A stretch of DNA of 62,486 nucleotides, from NCBI GenBank assembly GCA_022448945.1, contig JAKVCV010000006.1:1-62486 (forward strand), given 5' to 3'. The translations under genes were made by a program, and so were the position numbers. Of the stretch, positions 17,830 through 25,869 are shown one piece after another; positions within the stretch are counted from its first letter, which is position 1, and each line of letters opens with the position of its first letter. The notes under the pieces are model-generated. The model saw only the letters and a program-made list of their open reading frames with translations, was not told the DNA's origin and made no database searches. Source of the DNA: Saprospiraceae bacterium (GTDB lineage: Bacteria; Bacteroidota; Bacteroidia; Chitinophagales; Saprospiraceae).

Positions 17830-18420
17830 TTATTTAGCCTTTAGTACATAGGTTGATTGACGAAAAAAAAGCAATATAGATTTTGAAGATTCAGCGATTA
17901 ATTCTAAACCAAGGTCATTAAAAGTTTTCTTCCACTCCAAATCAGATTTGTTTTGATAAGTCATTTTTGAAAACCCTAGGTTTATGATAGTATCCATAGT
18001 ATAGGTTAAGTACTGTTGTAATTTGTTGGTATATATATCTTCAATAATAATTATTTTTTTTGCAATACGTGCAGTTTCTAAAAGAACAACTTTAGGGTCT
18101 GTTGTATGGTGTAGTACGGTTAATAATAATGCAGTGTCAAATTCATTATCCGAAAATGGCATATTTTCTCCATTATAAATAATAGGATTTATTTGTTCAA
18201 CAATTGATAAGTCTTTTACATCCAATGGAGTGCAATTGAATTTTTGTTGCCTTAAAGCATGAGTAATCATTCCGTTTCCACAGCCTATATCAACTAATAA
18301 TTCTTCATTATTTATATGAGGACAGACTGTTTTTAATTTATTGTAAATCCAATTTTTTCCAATTCTACTGGAATAAAACCGACCAATGAAGTTATATTTT
18401 CTAATGGCACTGAGTATCAT
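17830..18420 (-). CDS. SAM-dependent class I methyltransferase
   Basis: 196 residues with motif I LLVDIGCGNGMITHAL, an acidic residue at the end of the second strand (CTPLDVKDL), and motif-IV/post-motif text FDTALLLTVLHHTTDPKVVL. This is the Methyltransf_11 layout. A small C-terminal part (FNDLGLELIAESSKSILLFFR) completes the Rossmann-like sheet. The substrate is unknown. It begins 8 nt after the MbnP-like gene, so the two are in one transcript. Confidence 0.88.
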   Translation of the reverse strand: MILSAIRKYNFIGRFYSSRIGKNWIYNKLKTVCPHINNEELLVDIGCGNGMITHALRQQKFNCTPLDVKDLSIVEQINPIIYNGENMPFSDNEFDTALLLTVLHHTTDPKVVLLETARIAKKIIIIEDIYTNKLQQYLTYTMDTIINLGFSKMTYQNKSDLEWKKTFNDLGLELIAESSKSILLFFRQSTYVLKAK

Positions 18421-18427
18421 ATATAGT

Positions 18428-19219
18428 TTACGGTTTTAGGGTAAAGGCATTCATTAAGTTATCAGCTATTTTTGATGCTAAAGGCAAGTTATCTATAGTT
18501 TTAGTACCGTGTTCTGTCTGTAAATCTACGTTCACAAATAATTTTTCTATATCAAATTCTAATTCAATAGTGTCCGATTCAGCATTTACGTGTTTATTGA
18601 TAATCAAATCAATAGACCGAAGTAATTGATTAGTACCTATCTGAAAGTCAAAAGATTCATTTTCATTTGGTATGCCATCACCGTTTCTATCAACTTTTCC
18701 AACCATTTTTAGAAAAATATAACCATCAGTACTATTCCAATGCATTGTGTCAGGACTTTGAAGCGAAAGATCATGATTTGCATCATATAGATAATTCAAA
18801 ATATTGCTATTAGTTATAGGATCAATACCAATGTTAAAATTAATATTTTCATAATGATCTACATTGACCTGCCCTAAGTTAAAATCAATATTTCCTTCTT
18901 TGAGTAGTGGATAATAATCATCTAATGACAAAATTATTTGATTCTTACTTAAGAATTGTATTTGCGATAAATAACATTGGAAAACTTTAAAAGCAGTATT
19001 GTAACCTCCCAAATTATAAATTCTATTTATTTCAAAAGGTAAAGTGCCCATAATAAGATTAATTCTAAGAATTAGTTCAGGGTATATACAACTACTGTTT
19101 GCAACTGTTAAGCTAGGATCGTAATTGATAGCTTTTGAATCAACACATCCAGCTGGTTTTGTACACTTTAATTGCCAAAAAATACATAAAGCTAATAAAA
19201 GCACAAGGATCTGTTTCAT
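18428..19219 (-). CDS. MbnP-like exported protein with GCxDxxAxNYDP motif
   Basis: 263 residues with a hydrophobic export signal (MKQILVLLLALCIFWQLKC). The mature start is GCVDSKAINYDPSLTVANSSCIYP, a motif often found in secreted Bacteroidota proteins. The rest follows the MbnP-like domain: GTLPFEINRIYNLGGYNTAFKVFQCYLSQI, a middle with NFNIGIDPITNSNIL and DLSLQSPDTMHW-STDGYIFLKMVGK, and a beta-rich end. MbnP proteins are periplasmic or outer-membrane copper/tryptophan-related partners of MbnH, a di-haem protein. No mbnH is seen here, so the partner is unknown. The lipobox is weak (Lys before Cys), so lipidation is uncertain. Confidence 0.8.
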   Translation of the reverse strand: MKQILVLLLALCIFWQLKCTKPAGCVDSKAINYDPSLTVANSSCIYPELILRINLIMGTLPFEINRIYNLGGYNTAFKVFQCYLSQIQFLSKNQIILSLDDYYPLLKEGNIDFNLGQVNVDHYENINFNIGIDPITNSNILNYLYDANHDLSLQSPDTMHWNSTDGYIFLKMVGKVDRNGDGIPNENESFDFQIGTNQLLRSIDLIINKHVNAESDTIELEFDIEKLFVNVDLQTEHGTKTIDNLPLASKIADNLMNAFTLKP

Positions 19220-19310
19220 GACAGGTTTATTTCACTATTTGAAGGAATAAAGATCTAAATTAGAATATAAAATCTCTTATTCAAAATTGCTGAAAATAAA
19301 ATACATTTTC

Positions 19311-19343
19311 TTTGTAAAAATCAGAAAGACTTGACTATCTTTG
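19311..19343 (+). promoter_or_regulatory. Bacteroidota-type promoter for etfBA
   Basis: TTTG at 19311-19314, 21 nt spacing, and TATCTTTG at 19336-19343, an exact TAnnTTTG -7 element. The gene start lies 50 nt downstream. This fits the published Bacteroidota consensus for the main sigma factor. Confidence 0.7.
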
Positions 19344-19392
19344 GCCTTGTTTTCAAAAAATATTGAAAGTTAAATAAAATAAATAAATTTTT

Positions 19393-20133
19393 ATGAAATT
19401 ATTAGTTTGTATAAGTCAAACACCTGACACTACAACAAAGGTCAAATTTGCTAACGGAGATACGGAATTTGATACAAATGGTGTACAGTTTATTATGAAT
19501 CCATATGATGAATGGTATGCACTAGTTCGTGCTCTTGAATTAAAAGAAGAAGTTGGCGGTTCTGTAACTTTATTTCATGTAGGCCCTCAATCAAATGAAA
19601 CAGTTATTCGTAAAGGGCTAGCTATTGGTGCTGATAACGCTGTACGTGTTGATTCAGACGCTACAAGTTCTATGTTTACTGCAGCTCAGATAGCAGCATA
19701 TGCTAAATCAGAAGGTTTTGATATTGTTTTAATGGGTAAAGAAACCATTGATTATAATGGCTCTGAAGTAGGGGCAATTACATCTGAATTACTTGATATG
19801 CCTTTCATCTCTTATGGCACAAAAATGGTCTTAGCTGGAAATACAGCAACTATTGACAGAGATATTGAGGGTGGTATAGAAATAGTTGAAGTAGATACGC
19901 CTTTTGTTTTAAGTTGTGCAAAGGGAATGGCTGAACAACGAATTCCAAATATGCGTGGAATTATGATGGCCAAAAGGAAACCTATTACTGTAATTCCAGC
20001 TATAGATGCACAAGACCTGGTTTCAGTAACTAAATATGAATATCCTGCCGAAAAAACCGGCGTCAAACTGGTTGATCCTGAAAACATGGATGAACTCGTA
20101 AATCTATTACATAACGAAGCTAAAGTAATATAA
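19393..20133 (+). CDS. etfB: Electron transfer flavoprotein, beta subunit
   Basis: 246 residues in the standard length range. It opens MKLLVCISQTPDTTTKV and has the AMP-binding/adenosine-loop region VLMGKETIDYNGSEVGAI. It pairs with EtfA to form the soluble FAD/AMP carrier that takes electrons from acyl-CoA and other dehydrogenases and passes them to ETF:quinone oxidoreductase. The etfA gene follows after 4 nt. It is preceded by a clear promoter. An acyl-CoA oxidase/dehydrogenase-like gene is at 59685, far away. Confidence 0.97.
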   Translation: MKLLVCISQTPDTTTKVKFANGDTEFDTNGVQFIMNPYDEWYALVRALELKEEVGGSVTLFHVGPQSNETVIRKGLAIGADNAVRVDSDATSSMFTAAQIAAYAKSEGFDIVLMGKETIDYNGSEVGAITSELLDMPFISYGTKMVLAGNTATIDRDIEGGIEIVEVDTPFVLSCAKGMAEQRIPNMRGIMMAKRKPITVIPAIDAQDLVSVTKYEYPAEKTGVKLVDPENMDELVNLLHNEAKVI

Positions 20134-20137
20134 TAAT

Positions 20138-21094
20138 ATGGCTGTTTTAGTATATGCAGAGAGCTTAACTGGCTCTATAAAAAAAGCTGCTACAGAAGCA
20201 GTTACTTATGGTAAATTAACTGCTCAGGCTTTAGGCACAGATTGTGTCGCTTTAACTATTGGAAAGGCAGAAGGTGCTGAGACTTTGGGTCAATATGGTG
20301 CTTCTAAAGTTTATAATGTTGCTGCTTCTGACGATTTTGATGCGCAATCTTATGCTGCAATTATATCCAATGCTGCAGAAGCAATTAATGCTGATGTAGT
20401 TATTTTTGTTCACTCATCATCAGGAAAATCTTTGGCTGGACGTGTAGCTGTACGAATGAATGCTGGACTTGTATCTTCTGTAACATCTGTTCCTTCGTCA
20501 GGAAGTTTTACTGTTAAAAAGGGTGTTTTTTCAGGTAAAGGATTTGCTACTTATGAAATTAGTTCTGCGAATAAGGTTGTAACAATAGCTGGAAATACCT
20601 TTCCACCTGAAGTTGTTGGTTCAGATGTTTCAGTTGAAACATTATCTGTTAATGTACCTGAATCTCGTGTTCGTGTAAAAAGTAAATCAACAGTTGATGG
20701 TGTCGTACCTTTGCCAGAGGCAGAATTAGTAGTATCCGCAGGTAGAGGGATGAAAGGTCCAGAAAACTGGAATATCATCGAAGAAATGGCTAATATTCTT
20801 GGTGCTACAACTGCATGTTCTCGTCCTGTTGCTGATGTTCATTGGCGTCCTCACCATGAACATGTAGGTCAGACAGGTGTTGCAATTAGACCAAATTTAT
20901 ATATTGCAATAGGCATTTCAGGTGCAATTCAACATTTAGCAGGTGTTAACCAGTCAAAAGTTATAGTAGTGATAAACAAAGATCCTGAGGCTCCTTTCTT
21001 TAAGGCTGCAGATTACGGTATAGTTGGTGACTTATTTGATGTTGTACCTCGACTTAATGCTGCTCTAAAGAAATTTAAGGAAGCTCAAAATTAA
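20138..21094 (+). CDS. etfA: Electron transfer flavoprotein, alpha subunit
   Basis: 318 residues. N-terminal domain MAVLVYAESLTGSIKKAATEA. The C-terminal FAD-binding domain has AELVVSAGRGMKGPENWNII, ACSRPVADVHWRPHHEHVGQ, GVAIRPNLYIAIGISGAIQH and VINKDPEAPFFKAADYGIVG, all hallmark EtfA sequence. It is the FAD-holding partner of EtfB. The gene is followed by a 32-nt near-perfect palindrome before the ethanolamine-type operon, which may end the etf transcript. Confidence 0.97.
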   Translation: MAVLVYAESLTGSIKKAATEAVTYGKLTAQALGTDCVALTIGKAEGAETLGQYGASKVYNVAASDDFDAQSYAAIISNAAEAINADVVIFVHSSSGKSLAGRVAVRMNAGLVSSVTSVPSSGSFTVKKGVFSGKGFATYEISSANKVVTIAGNTFPPEVVGSDVSVETLSVNVPESRVRVKSKSTVDGVVPLPEAELVVSAGRGMKGPENWNIIEEMANILGATTACSRPVADVHWRPHHEHVGQTGVAIRPNLYIAIGISGAIQHLAGVNQSKVIVVINKDPEAPFFKAADYGIVGDLFDVVPRLNAALKKFKEAQN

Positions 21095-21131
21095 TATAGT
21101 ATAACTATTAATTTTTATTAAACAGTATTTT

Positions 21132-21163
21132 TAATGCTCAGGTAAAATTTTACTTGAGCATTA
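21132..21163. promoter_or_regulatory. 32-bp near-perfect palindrome between etfA and the amino-alcohol operon
   Basis: TAATGCTCAGGTAAAA on the left and TTTTACTTGAGCATTA on the right: 16 pairs with only one G-T pair and no separate loop. There is no T-tract right after it, so it is not a classic terminator in either direction, although it may work as one. Its place 39 nt before the permease start codon also suits an operator or an RNA control element. Confidence 0.6.
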
Positions 21164-21201
21164 ATTCTCTATCTATTTAATTAACTCAAATTTTCCTAAT
21201 T

Positions 21202-22578
21202 ATGACTGGAGAACATGAATTAAAACGATCATTAGGTTCTCTTATGTTATGGGGACTCGGCGTTGGATATGTTATATCTGGCATGTATTTCGGTTGGAAT
21301 CTTGGTCTTGCAGAGGGAGGAACGTATGGTTTAGGTATAGCAACAATTTTTGTAATCGTAATGTATGTAACATTTACATTAAGTTATACAGAATTGGCTT
21401 GTAGTATGCCTTCTGCTGGTGGAGCATTTGTTTACGCAAATAAGGCTCTAGGAAAAAAATTGGGATTTGTTGCAGGTATGGCCCAAAATATTGAATTTAT
21501 TTTCTGTCCACCCGCTATAGCTGCAGCAATAGGAGCCTATTTTAAACTATTTTTACCCGAATCATGGATACAGGGAAGCTATCAATTATTGGGGCTTAGC
21601 TTTAGCCAAGAAGCACTTGTAACTTTATGTATAGCTATAATTGCTTATGCCATTTTTACTTTTATAAATATTATAGGTGTTGAATCTGCTGCTGCTTTTG
21701 AACTGTTGGTTACATTAATTGCTGTTGCCGGCCTTATCTTATTTGCTACTGTAAGTATGCAACATTTCAAATTTGAAAATATCCACTCCAATCCACTACC
21801 TTATGGATATTGGGGAGTGTTTGCTGCAATACCCTTTGCGATGTGGTTTTTTTTAGCAATAGAATGTTTAGCTAATGTTGCTGAAGAAACAATAGAACCA
21901 CAGAAAAAAATGGTAGTTGGTTTTGGTTCTGCTATTGTTACTTTAGTGATTCTTTGTATACTTACATTCTCATCTTCCGTAGGTATTGGAGGTTGGGAAA
22001 AAGTCGTTTACGATGCCTCTGGAGAAGTTGTAGATGCACCATTACCATTGGCAATACAATCTATATTAGGTTCAGATCATATCATTTATTCAATTTTGAT
22101 TGGGATTGGGCTTATTGGTCTAATAGCATCATTCCATGGTATAATTTTAGCTGCAGGGAGGGCTACTTTTGAGTTTGGTCGAATAGGTTATGCACCAAAG
22201 ATACTAGGTAAAGTACATAAAAAATATAAAACCCCAGCCAATGCATTGGTCGTTAATGCAATTATTGGTGTTGTTGCTATACTTTCAGGAAAAACAGGAG
22301 AGATTATCACTATTGCTTGTTTTGGTGCATTAACATTATATATTATCTCAATGATTTCATTATTCAAATTGCGAAAAGATCAACCTAAAATGGACCGCCC
22401 TTTTAAAGTGCCTTTTTATCCTTTATTTCCTTTTTTAGCAATAATTATATCATCGATAGCGCTGGTTTCAATGGCCTTTTTTAATTATAAAGTTTTCATT
22501 GTTTATATTGTTATCATGATAATGTCATTTTTATGGTTTATAGTATTTCATAAAGAAAACAGTCAGACGGCTGTATAA
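21202..22578 (+). CDS. eat: APC-family amino acid / ethanolamine permease
   Basis: 458 residues, about 12 membrane helices, with the APC signature region at the start (LGSLMLWGLGVGYVISGMYF). The early run FGWNLGLAEGGTYG, then SYTELACSMPSAGGAFVYA, matches ethanolamine permeases best. It would bring a small amine into the cell with a cation. It is the first gene of the operon: the next gene starts 10 nt after its stop. The assignment to ethanolamine is supported by the neighbours. Alternatives are other small amines or amino acids. Confidence 0.85.
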   Translation: MTGEHELKRSLGSLMLWGLGVGYVISGMYFGWNLGLAEGGTYGLGIATIFVIVMYVTFTLSYTELACSMPSAGGAFVYANKALGKKLGFVAGMAQNIEFIFCPPAIAAAIGAYFKLFLPESWIQGSYQLLGLSFSQEALVTLCIAIIAYAIFTFINIIGVESAAAFELLVTLIAVAGLILFATVSMQHFKFENIHSNPLPYGYWGVFAAIPFAMWFFLAIECLANVAEETIEPQKKMVVGFGSAIVTLVILCILTFSSSVGIGGWEKVVYDASGEVVDAPLPLAIQSILGSDHIIYSILIGIGLIGLIASFHGIILAAGRATFEFGRIGYAPKILGKVHKKYKTPANALVVNAIIGVVAILSGKTGEIITIACFGALTLYIISMISLFKLRKDQPKMDRPFKVPFYPLFPFLAIIISSIALVSMAFFNYKVFIVYIVIMIMSFLWFIVFHKENSQTAV

Positions 22579-22588
22579 ATAAAATAAA

Positions 22589-23947
22589 ATGAAAAACAAA
22601 AAAGAGATCCTGGATTATATAAAGAATCATCCTGATTCGAAAGTTAAGTTAGCTATAACGGACATTGATGGTATTTTAAGAGGTAAAGTTATACGAAAAG
22701 ATAAATTTTATAATGTTCTCGAAGGTGGCTTTGGATTTTGTGATGTTGTTTTTGGATGGGACTGTGCAGATGTAGCATACGAAAATAGTTTATTTACAGG
22801 ATGGCATAGTGGTTACCCCGATGCACATGCAGTTGTAGATGTGAATACATTCAGAAAAATCCCATGGGAAAATAATCTGCCTTTCTTTTTGGCCGATTTT
22901 GAATCTGAAGACGGAGAAAGCAATTATGTATGCCCTAGAAAACTATTAAGAAAAATCAGAAAGGATGCTATAGATATGGGATATCATCCTGTTTTTGCTC
23001 AGGAATTTGAATGGTTTAATTTTGAAGAAACGCCAGATTCTTTTGCTGCAAAAGGATATCGGGATCCTAAACCAATGACTCCAGGAATGTTTGGGTATTC
23101 ATTATTACGGTCTAGCCTCAAACACCCTTACTTTAATGATCTCTTTGAATTACTTGAAAAATTTAATGTGCCATTAGAAGGCCTGCATACAGAAACAGGA
23201 CCAGGAGTATATGAAGCGGCAATACTTTATGGAGATGTACTTGAATCAGCAGATCGTGCTGTTTTGTTTAAATCGGCAGTAAAAGAAATTGCCTATTCAC
23301 ATGGCATTATAGCTAGTTTTATGGCTAAATGGAGCATGGATATGCCTGGTTGTTCAGGGCATGTACACCAAAGTTTATGGGATGCCCATAAAGTAAATAT
23401 GTTTTATGATAGTAATGATAAAAATGGAATGAGTGAATTGATGAAGTCTTATGTTGCAGGCCAGTTATATTGCCTTCCGTTTATCCTGCCTATGTTTGCA
23501 CCCAATATTAATAGTTTTAAACGATTGGTTGAAGGAGCCTGGGCGCCTACTACACTGACCTGGGCTTCAGATAACAGAACCACTGCTTTACGTGTTTTGT
23601 GTGGTGGGGAGAAATCTGCTCGTTTAGAAACAAGGGTTTGTGGATCAGATACTAACCCGTATTTAGCAATGGCAGCATGTTTGGCTTCCGGATTATATGG
23701 AATAAAAAATAATTTAAAGTTAACCCAATCTGAAACGGTTGGTAATGGTTATAAAGATTTTAGTAATGGCAGTTTACCTAATAGTCTGAGCTTAGCAACT
23801 AAAAATATGAAAGAATCCTCTGTTGCCAAAGAATTATTTGGTTCGGATTTTGTCGATCATTTTACTAGAACCCGCGAATGGGAAATCAGTCAATTTGCAA
23901 AATCGGTTACAGATTGGGAATTTAAACGATATTTTGAAATTATTTAA
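22589..23947 (+). CDS. Glutamine synthetase-family gamma-glutamylamide ligase
   Basis: 452 residues with the glutamine synthetase catalytic fold: EFEWF (139-143), ETGPGVYEA (202-210), SGHVHQSLW (256-264), NSFKRLVEGAWAP (308-320) and ARLETRV (344-350). The N-terminus (LAITDIDGILRGKVI) is the type seen in PuuA, IpuC and GlnA4 enzymes, and the NPSRV-like ammonia-binding start and the Tyr adenylylation loop of true glutamine synthetase are not visible. Such enzymes couple an amine to the gamma carboxylate of glutamate at the cost of ATP. In this operon the amine is likely ethanolamine or a related amino alcohol, giving gamma-glutamyl-ethanolamide. It should not be annotated as glnA. Confidence 0.88.
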   Translation: MKNKKEILDYIKNHPDSKVKLAITDIDGILRGKVIRKDKFYNVLEGGFGFCDVVFGWDCADVAYENSLFTGWHSGYPDAHAVVDVNTFRKIPWENNLPFFLADFESEDGESNYVCPRKLLRKIRKDAIDMGYHPVFAQEFEWFNFEETPDSFAAKGYRDPKPMTPGMFGYSLLRSSLKHPYFNDLFELLEKFNVPLEGLHTETGPGVYEAAILYGDVLESADRAVLFKSAVKEIAYSHGIIASFMAKWSMDMPGCSGHVHQSLWDAHKVNMFYDSNDKNGMSELMKSYVAGQLYCLPFILPMFAPNINSFKRLVEGAWAPTTLTWASDNRTTALRVLCGGEKSARLETRVCGSDTNPYLAMAACLASGLYGIKNNLKLTQSETVGNGYKDFSNGSLPNSLSLATKNMKESSVAKELFGSDFVDHFTRTREWEISQFAKSVTDWEFKRYFEII

Positions 23948-23950
23948 AAG

Positions 23951-25093
23951 ATGCATGATTTTAATACATTGGTTTCATTTTCATTTCCAACAAATATACT
24001 TTTTGGATGTGGCGCAGTGCGTTCATTAGGTCCTCATTTGAAAGATAAAGGTATGTCAAGGCCTTTGATAGTTACAGATAAAAATGTAGCGCAACTGGAT
24101 TTTTTTAAAAGTATTGTAAAAAATTTAGAAAATCAGGGCTTTAGCATTCAGGTTTTTTTTGATATACACAAAAACCCTGTAAAGTCTGATGTTTTAGCTG
24201 GTGGAGAATATTATATCAAAACCAATAGAGATTGTATTATAGGAATAGGTGGAGGAGCAGGGATGGATGTTGCAAGAGCAATTGCACTTAGAATAAATCA
24301 TCATAGAGATCTTTTTGACTACGATGATCTTGAAGGAGGTGATAAATATGTTACTGAATCCGTTCCTTATTTTGTAACAATTCCAACTACTTCCGGAACA
24401 GGTTCTGAAGTCGGAAGATCTGCAATTATTTCTGAAGATGATACTAAAAGAAAACGTATTTTGTTTTCTCCCAAGTTATTAGCTTCTCAGGTTTTTGCTG
24501 ATCCTGAATTAACCTATGATTTGCCACCATTCGTAACTGCCGCTACAGGCATGGATGCATTAACGCATAACATGGAAGCATATCTTGCTAAAGGCTATCA
24601 TCCTATGGCCGATGGAATAGCAATTAAAGCTATAAAGATGATATCAGATTCCATTGAAGATGCAGTCAATAATCCACGAAACGCTAAAGCAAGAGGTGAA
24701 ATGATGTTGGCATCCTTAATGGGTGCAGTTGCTTTTCAGAAAGGACTTGGAATTGTTCATGCTACTGCTCATCCACTTAGTACATTACTGGATATGCATC
24801 ATGGGTTGGCTAATAGTATGATGCTGCCATATGGCATGGAATATAATTTACCAGGTCTAGAGGATAAGTTTAAATTGATGGAAACAGCACTTGGAACAAA
24901 CAAATCAGTTTATAATTATTTACATGAACTAAAGTCTTGTTTGGGTTTACCTGACAAATTAAGTGATCTAAATGTGACAGTTAATCATCTTGACAGACTT
25001 ACTGAATTAGCATACAATGACTTTTGCTTACCTGCTAATCCACGTAAAGCCGGGAAAAATGAATTAAGGGAAATATATGAGAAAGCCCTTTAA
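23951..25093 (+). CDS. Iron-containing (group III) alcohol dehydrogenase
   Basis: 380 residues. It has the NAD-binding GIGGGAGMDVARAIALR segment, the IPTTSGTGSEVGRSAII region, and the metal-binding helix pattern GIVHATAHPLSTLLDMHHGLANSMMLP with its histidines, as in the Fe-ADH family. It oxidises a primary alcohol to an aldehyde with NAD(P). Its place between the gamma-glutamyl ligase and the aldehyde dehydrogenase suggests that the substrate is the hydroxyl end of a gamma-glutamylated amino alcohol. Only 3 nt separate it from the ligase gene. Confidence 0.92.
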   Translation: MHDFNTLVSFSFPTNILFGCGAVRSLGPHLKDKGMSRPLIVTDKNVAQLDFFKSIVKNLENQGFSIQVFFDIHKNPVKSDVLAGGEYYIKTNRDCIIGIGGGAGMDVARAIALRINHHRDLFDYDDLEGGDKYVTESVPYFVTIPTTSGTGSEVGRSAIISEDDTKRKRILFSPKLLASQVFADPELTYDLPPFVTAATGMDALTHNMEAYLAKGYHPMADGIAIKAIKMISDSIEDAVNNPRNAKARGEMMLASLMGAVAFQKGLGIVHATAHPLSTLLDMHHGLANSMMLPYGMEYNLPGLEDKFKLMETALGTNKSVYNYLHELKSCLGLPDKLSDLNVTVNHLDRLTELAYNDFCLPANPRKAGKNELREIYEKAL

Positions 25094-25118
25094 AATTAGC
25101 CATTAAAAAATATTAAAA

Positions 25119-25868
25119 ATGATTAAGATTGGTGTAGCATCTGCTTTTATGTATCCTGATCTGAATAGAGCTGTTTTTGGAAAAAAAACACTTTGTTATA
25201 TCGAAAAGGATATGGCTAATTACATAAGTAAATATAATGTTCAACCCATATTGATCCCAGATCTTACAAATAAAAATGAAAGAAACGCATTTTTAAATCA
25301 GATGGATGCCTTTGTATTTCAAGGAGGTAATGATATTGCTCCAGAAATGTATGGAGAAAGCCCTATTAATAACGGCCAATGGAAAGGAGATCCATACAGA
25401 GATGAATATGAACTGGAGATTATGGATTTTGCAATTAAAAATAATTTCCCTGTTTTTGGTATTTGCAGAGGCATGCAATTACTTAATGTTTATTTTGGAG
25501 GGAATCTTTATCAAGATATTATCACTCAAAAGCCAAACGCTATATTGCATCGTGATGCTAATAAATATGATCAGTTAATACATAGCATAGATATTCAAGA
25601 ACACAGTATCTTATTTAAACTTACAAAAACCAATAAAGCATATGTTAACTCTGTTCATCATCAGGGTGTTAAAGATGTAGGAAAGGATATTAGTGTCTTA
25701 GCAAATTGTACTGATGATCAAATAGTAGAAACTATTCAATGGAATGGTGCTCCTGAAGGTAAAGTGATAGGAGTTCAATGGCATCCAGAATTTTTTTATA
25801 ATAGTAGTACTCCATTATTTCAAACAGATTTATTGTTCGAACATTTCTTAAGTTATATAAATAAATAA
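25119..25868 (+). CDS. Class I amidotransferase-type gamma-glutamyl hydrolase (PuuD-like)
   Basis: 249 residues with the class I glutaminase triad: nucleophile C116 in FGICRGMQLLN, and H222 and E224 in QWHPEFF. The oxyanion/entry motif QGGNDIAPEMYG is the typical start of the PuuD/gamma-Glu-GABA hydrolase group. It should cut the gamma-glutamyl amide bond, returning glutamate. In this context the proposed substrate is gamma-glutamyl-glycine. The gene is 25 nt after the alcohol dehydrogenase and 1 nt before the aldehyde dehydrogenase. Confidence 0.88.
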   Translation: MIKIGVASAFMYPDLNRAVFGKKTLCYIEKDMANYISKYNVQPILIPDLTNKNERNAFLNQMDAFVFQGGNDIAPEMYGESPINNGQWKGDPYRDEYELEIMDFAIKNNFPVFGICRGMQLLNVYFGGNLYQDIITQKPNAILHRDANKYDQLIHSIDIQEHSILFKLTKTNKAYVNSVHHQGVKDVGKDISVLANCTDDQIVETIQWNGAPEGKVIGVQWHPEFFYNSSTPLFQTDLLFEHFLSYINK

Positions 25869-25869
25869 T

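Noticed and set aside
22589-23947. Housekeeping glutamine synthetase (glnA)
   Set aside because: The N-terminal type and the operon partners point to a gamma-glutamylamide ligase.
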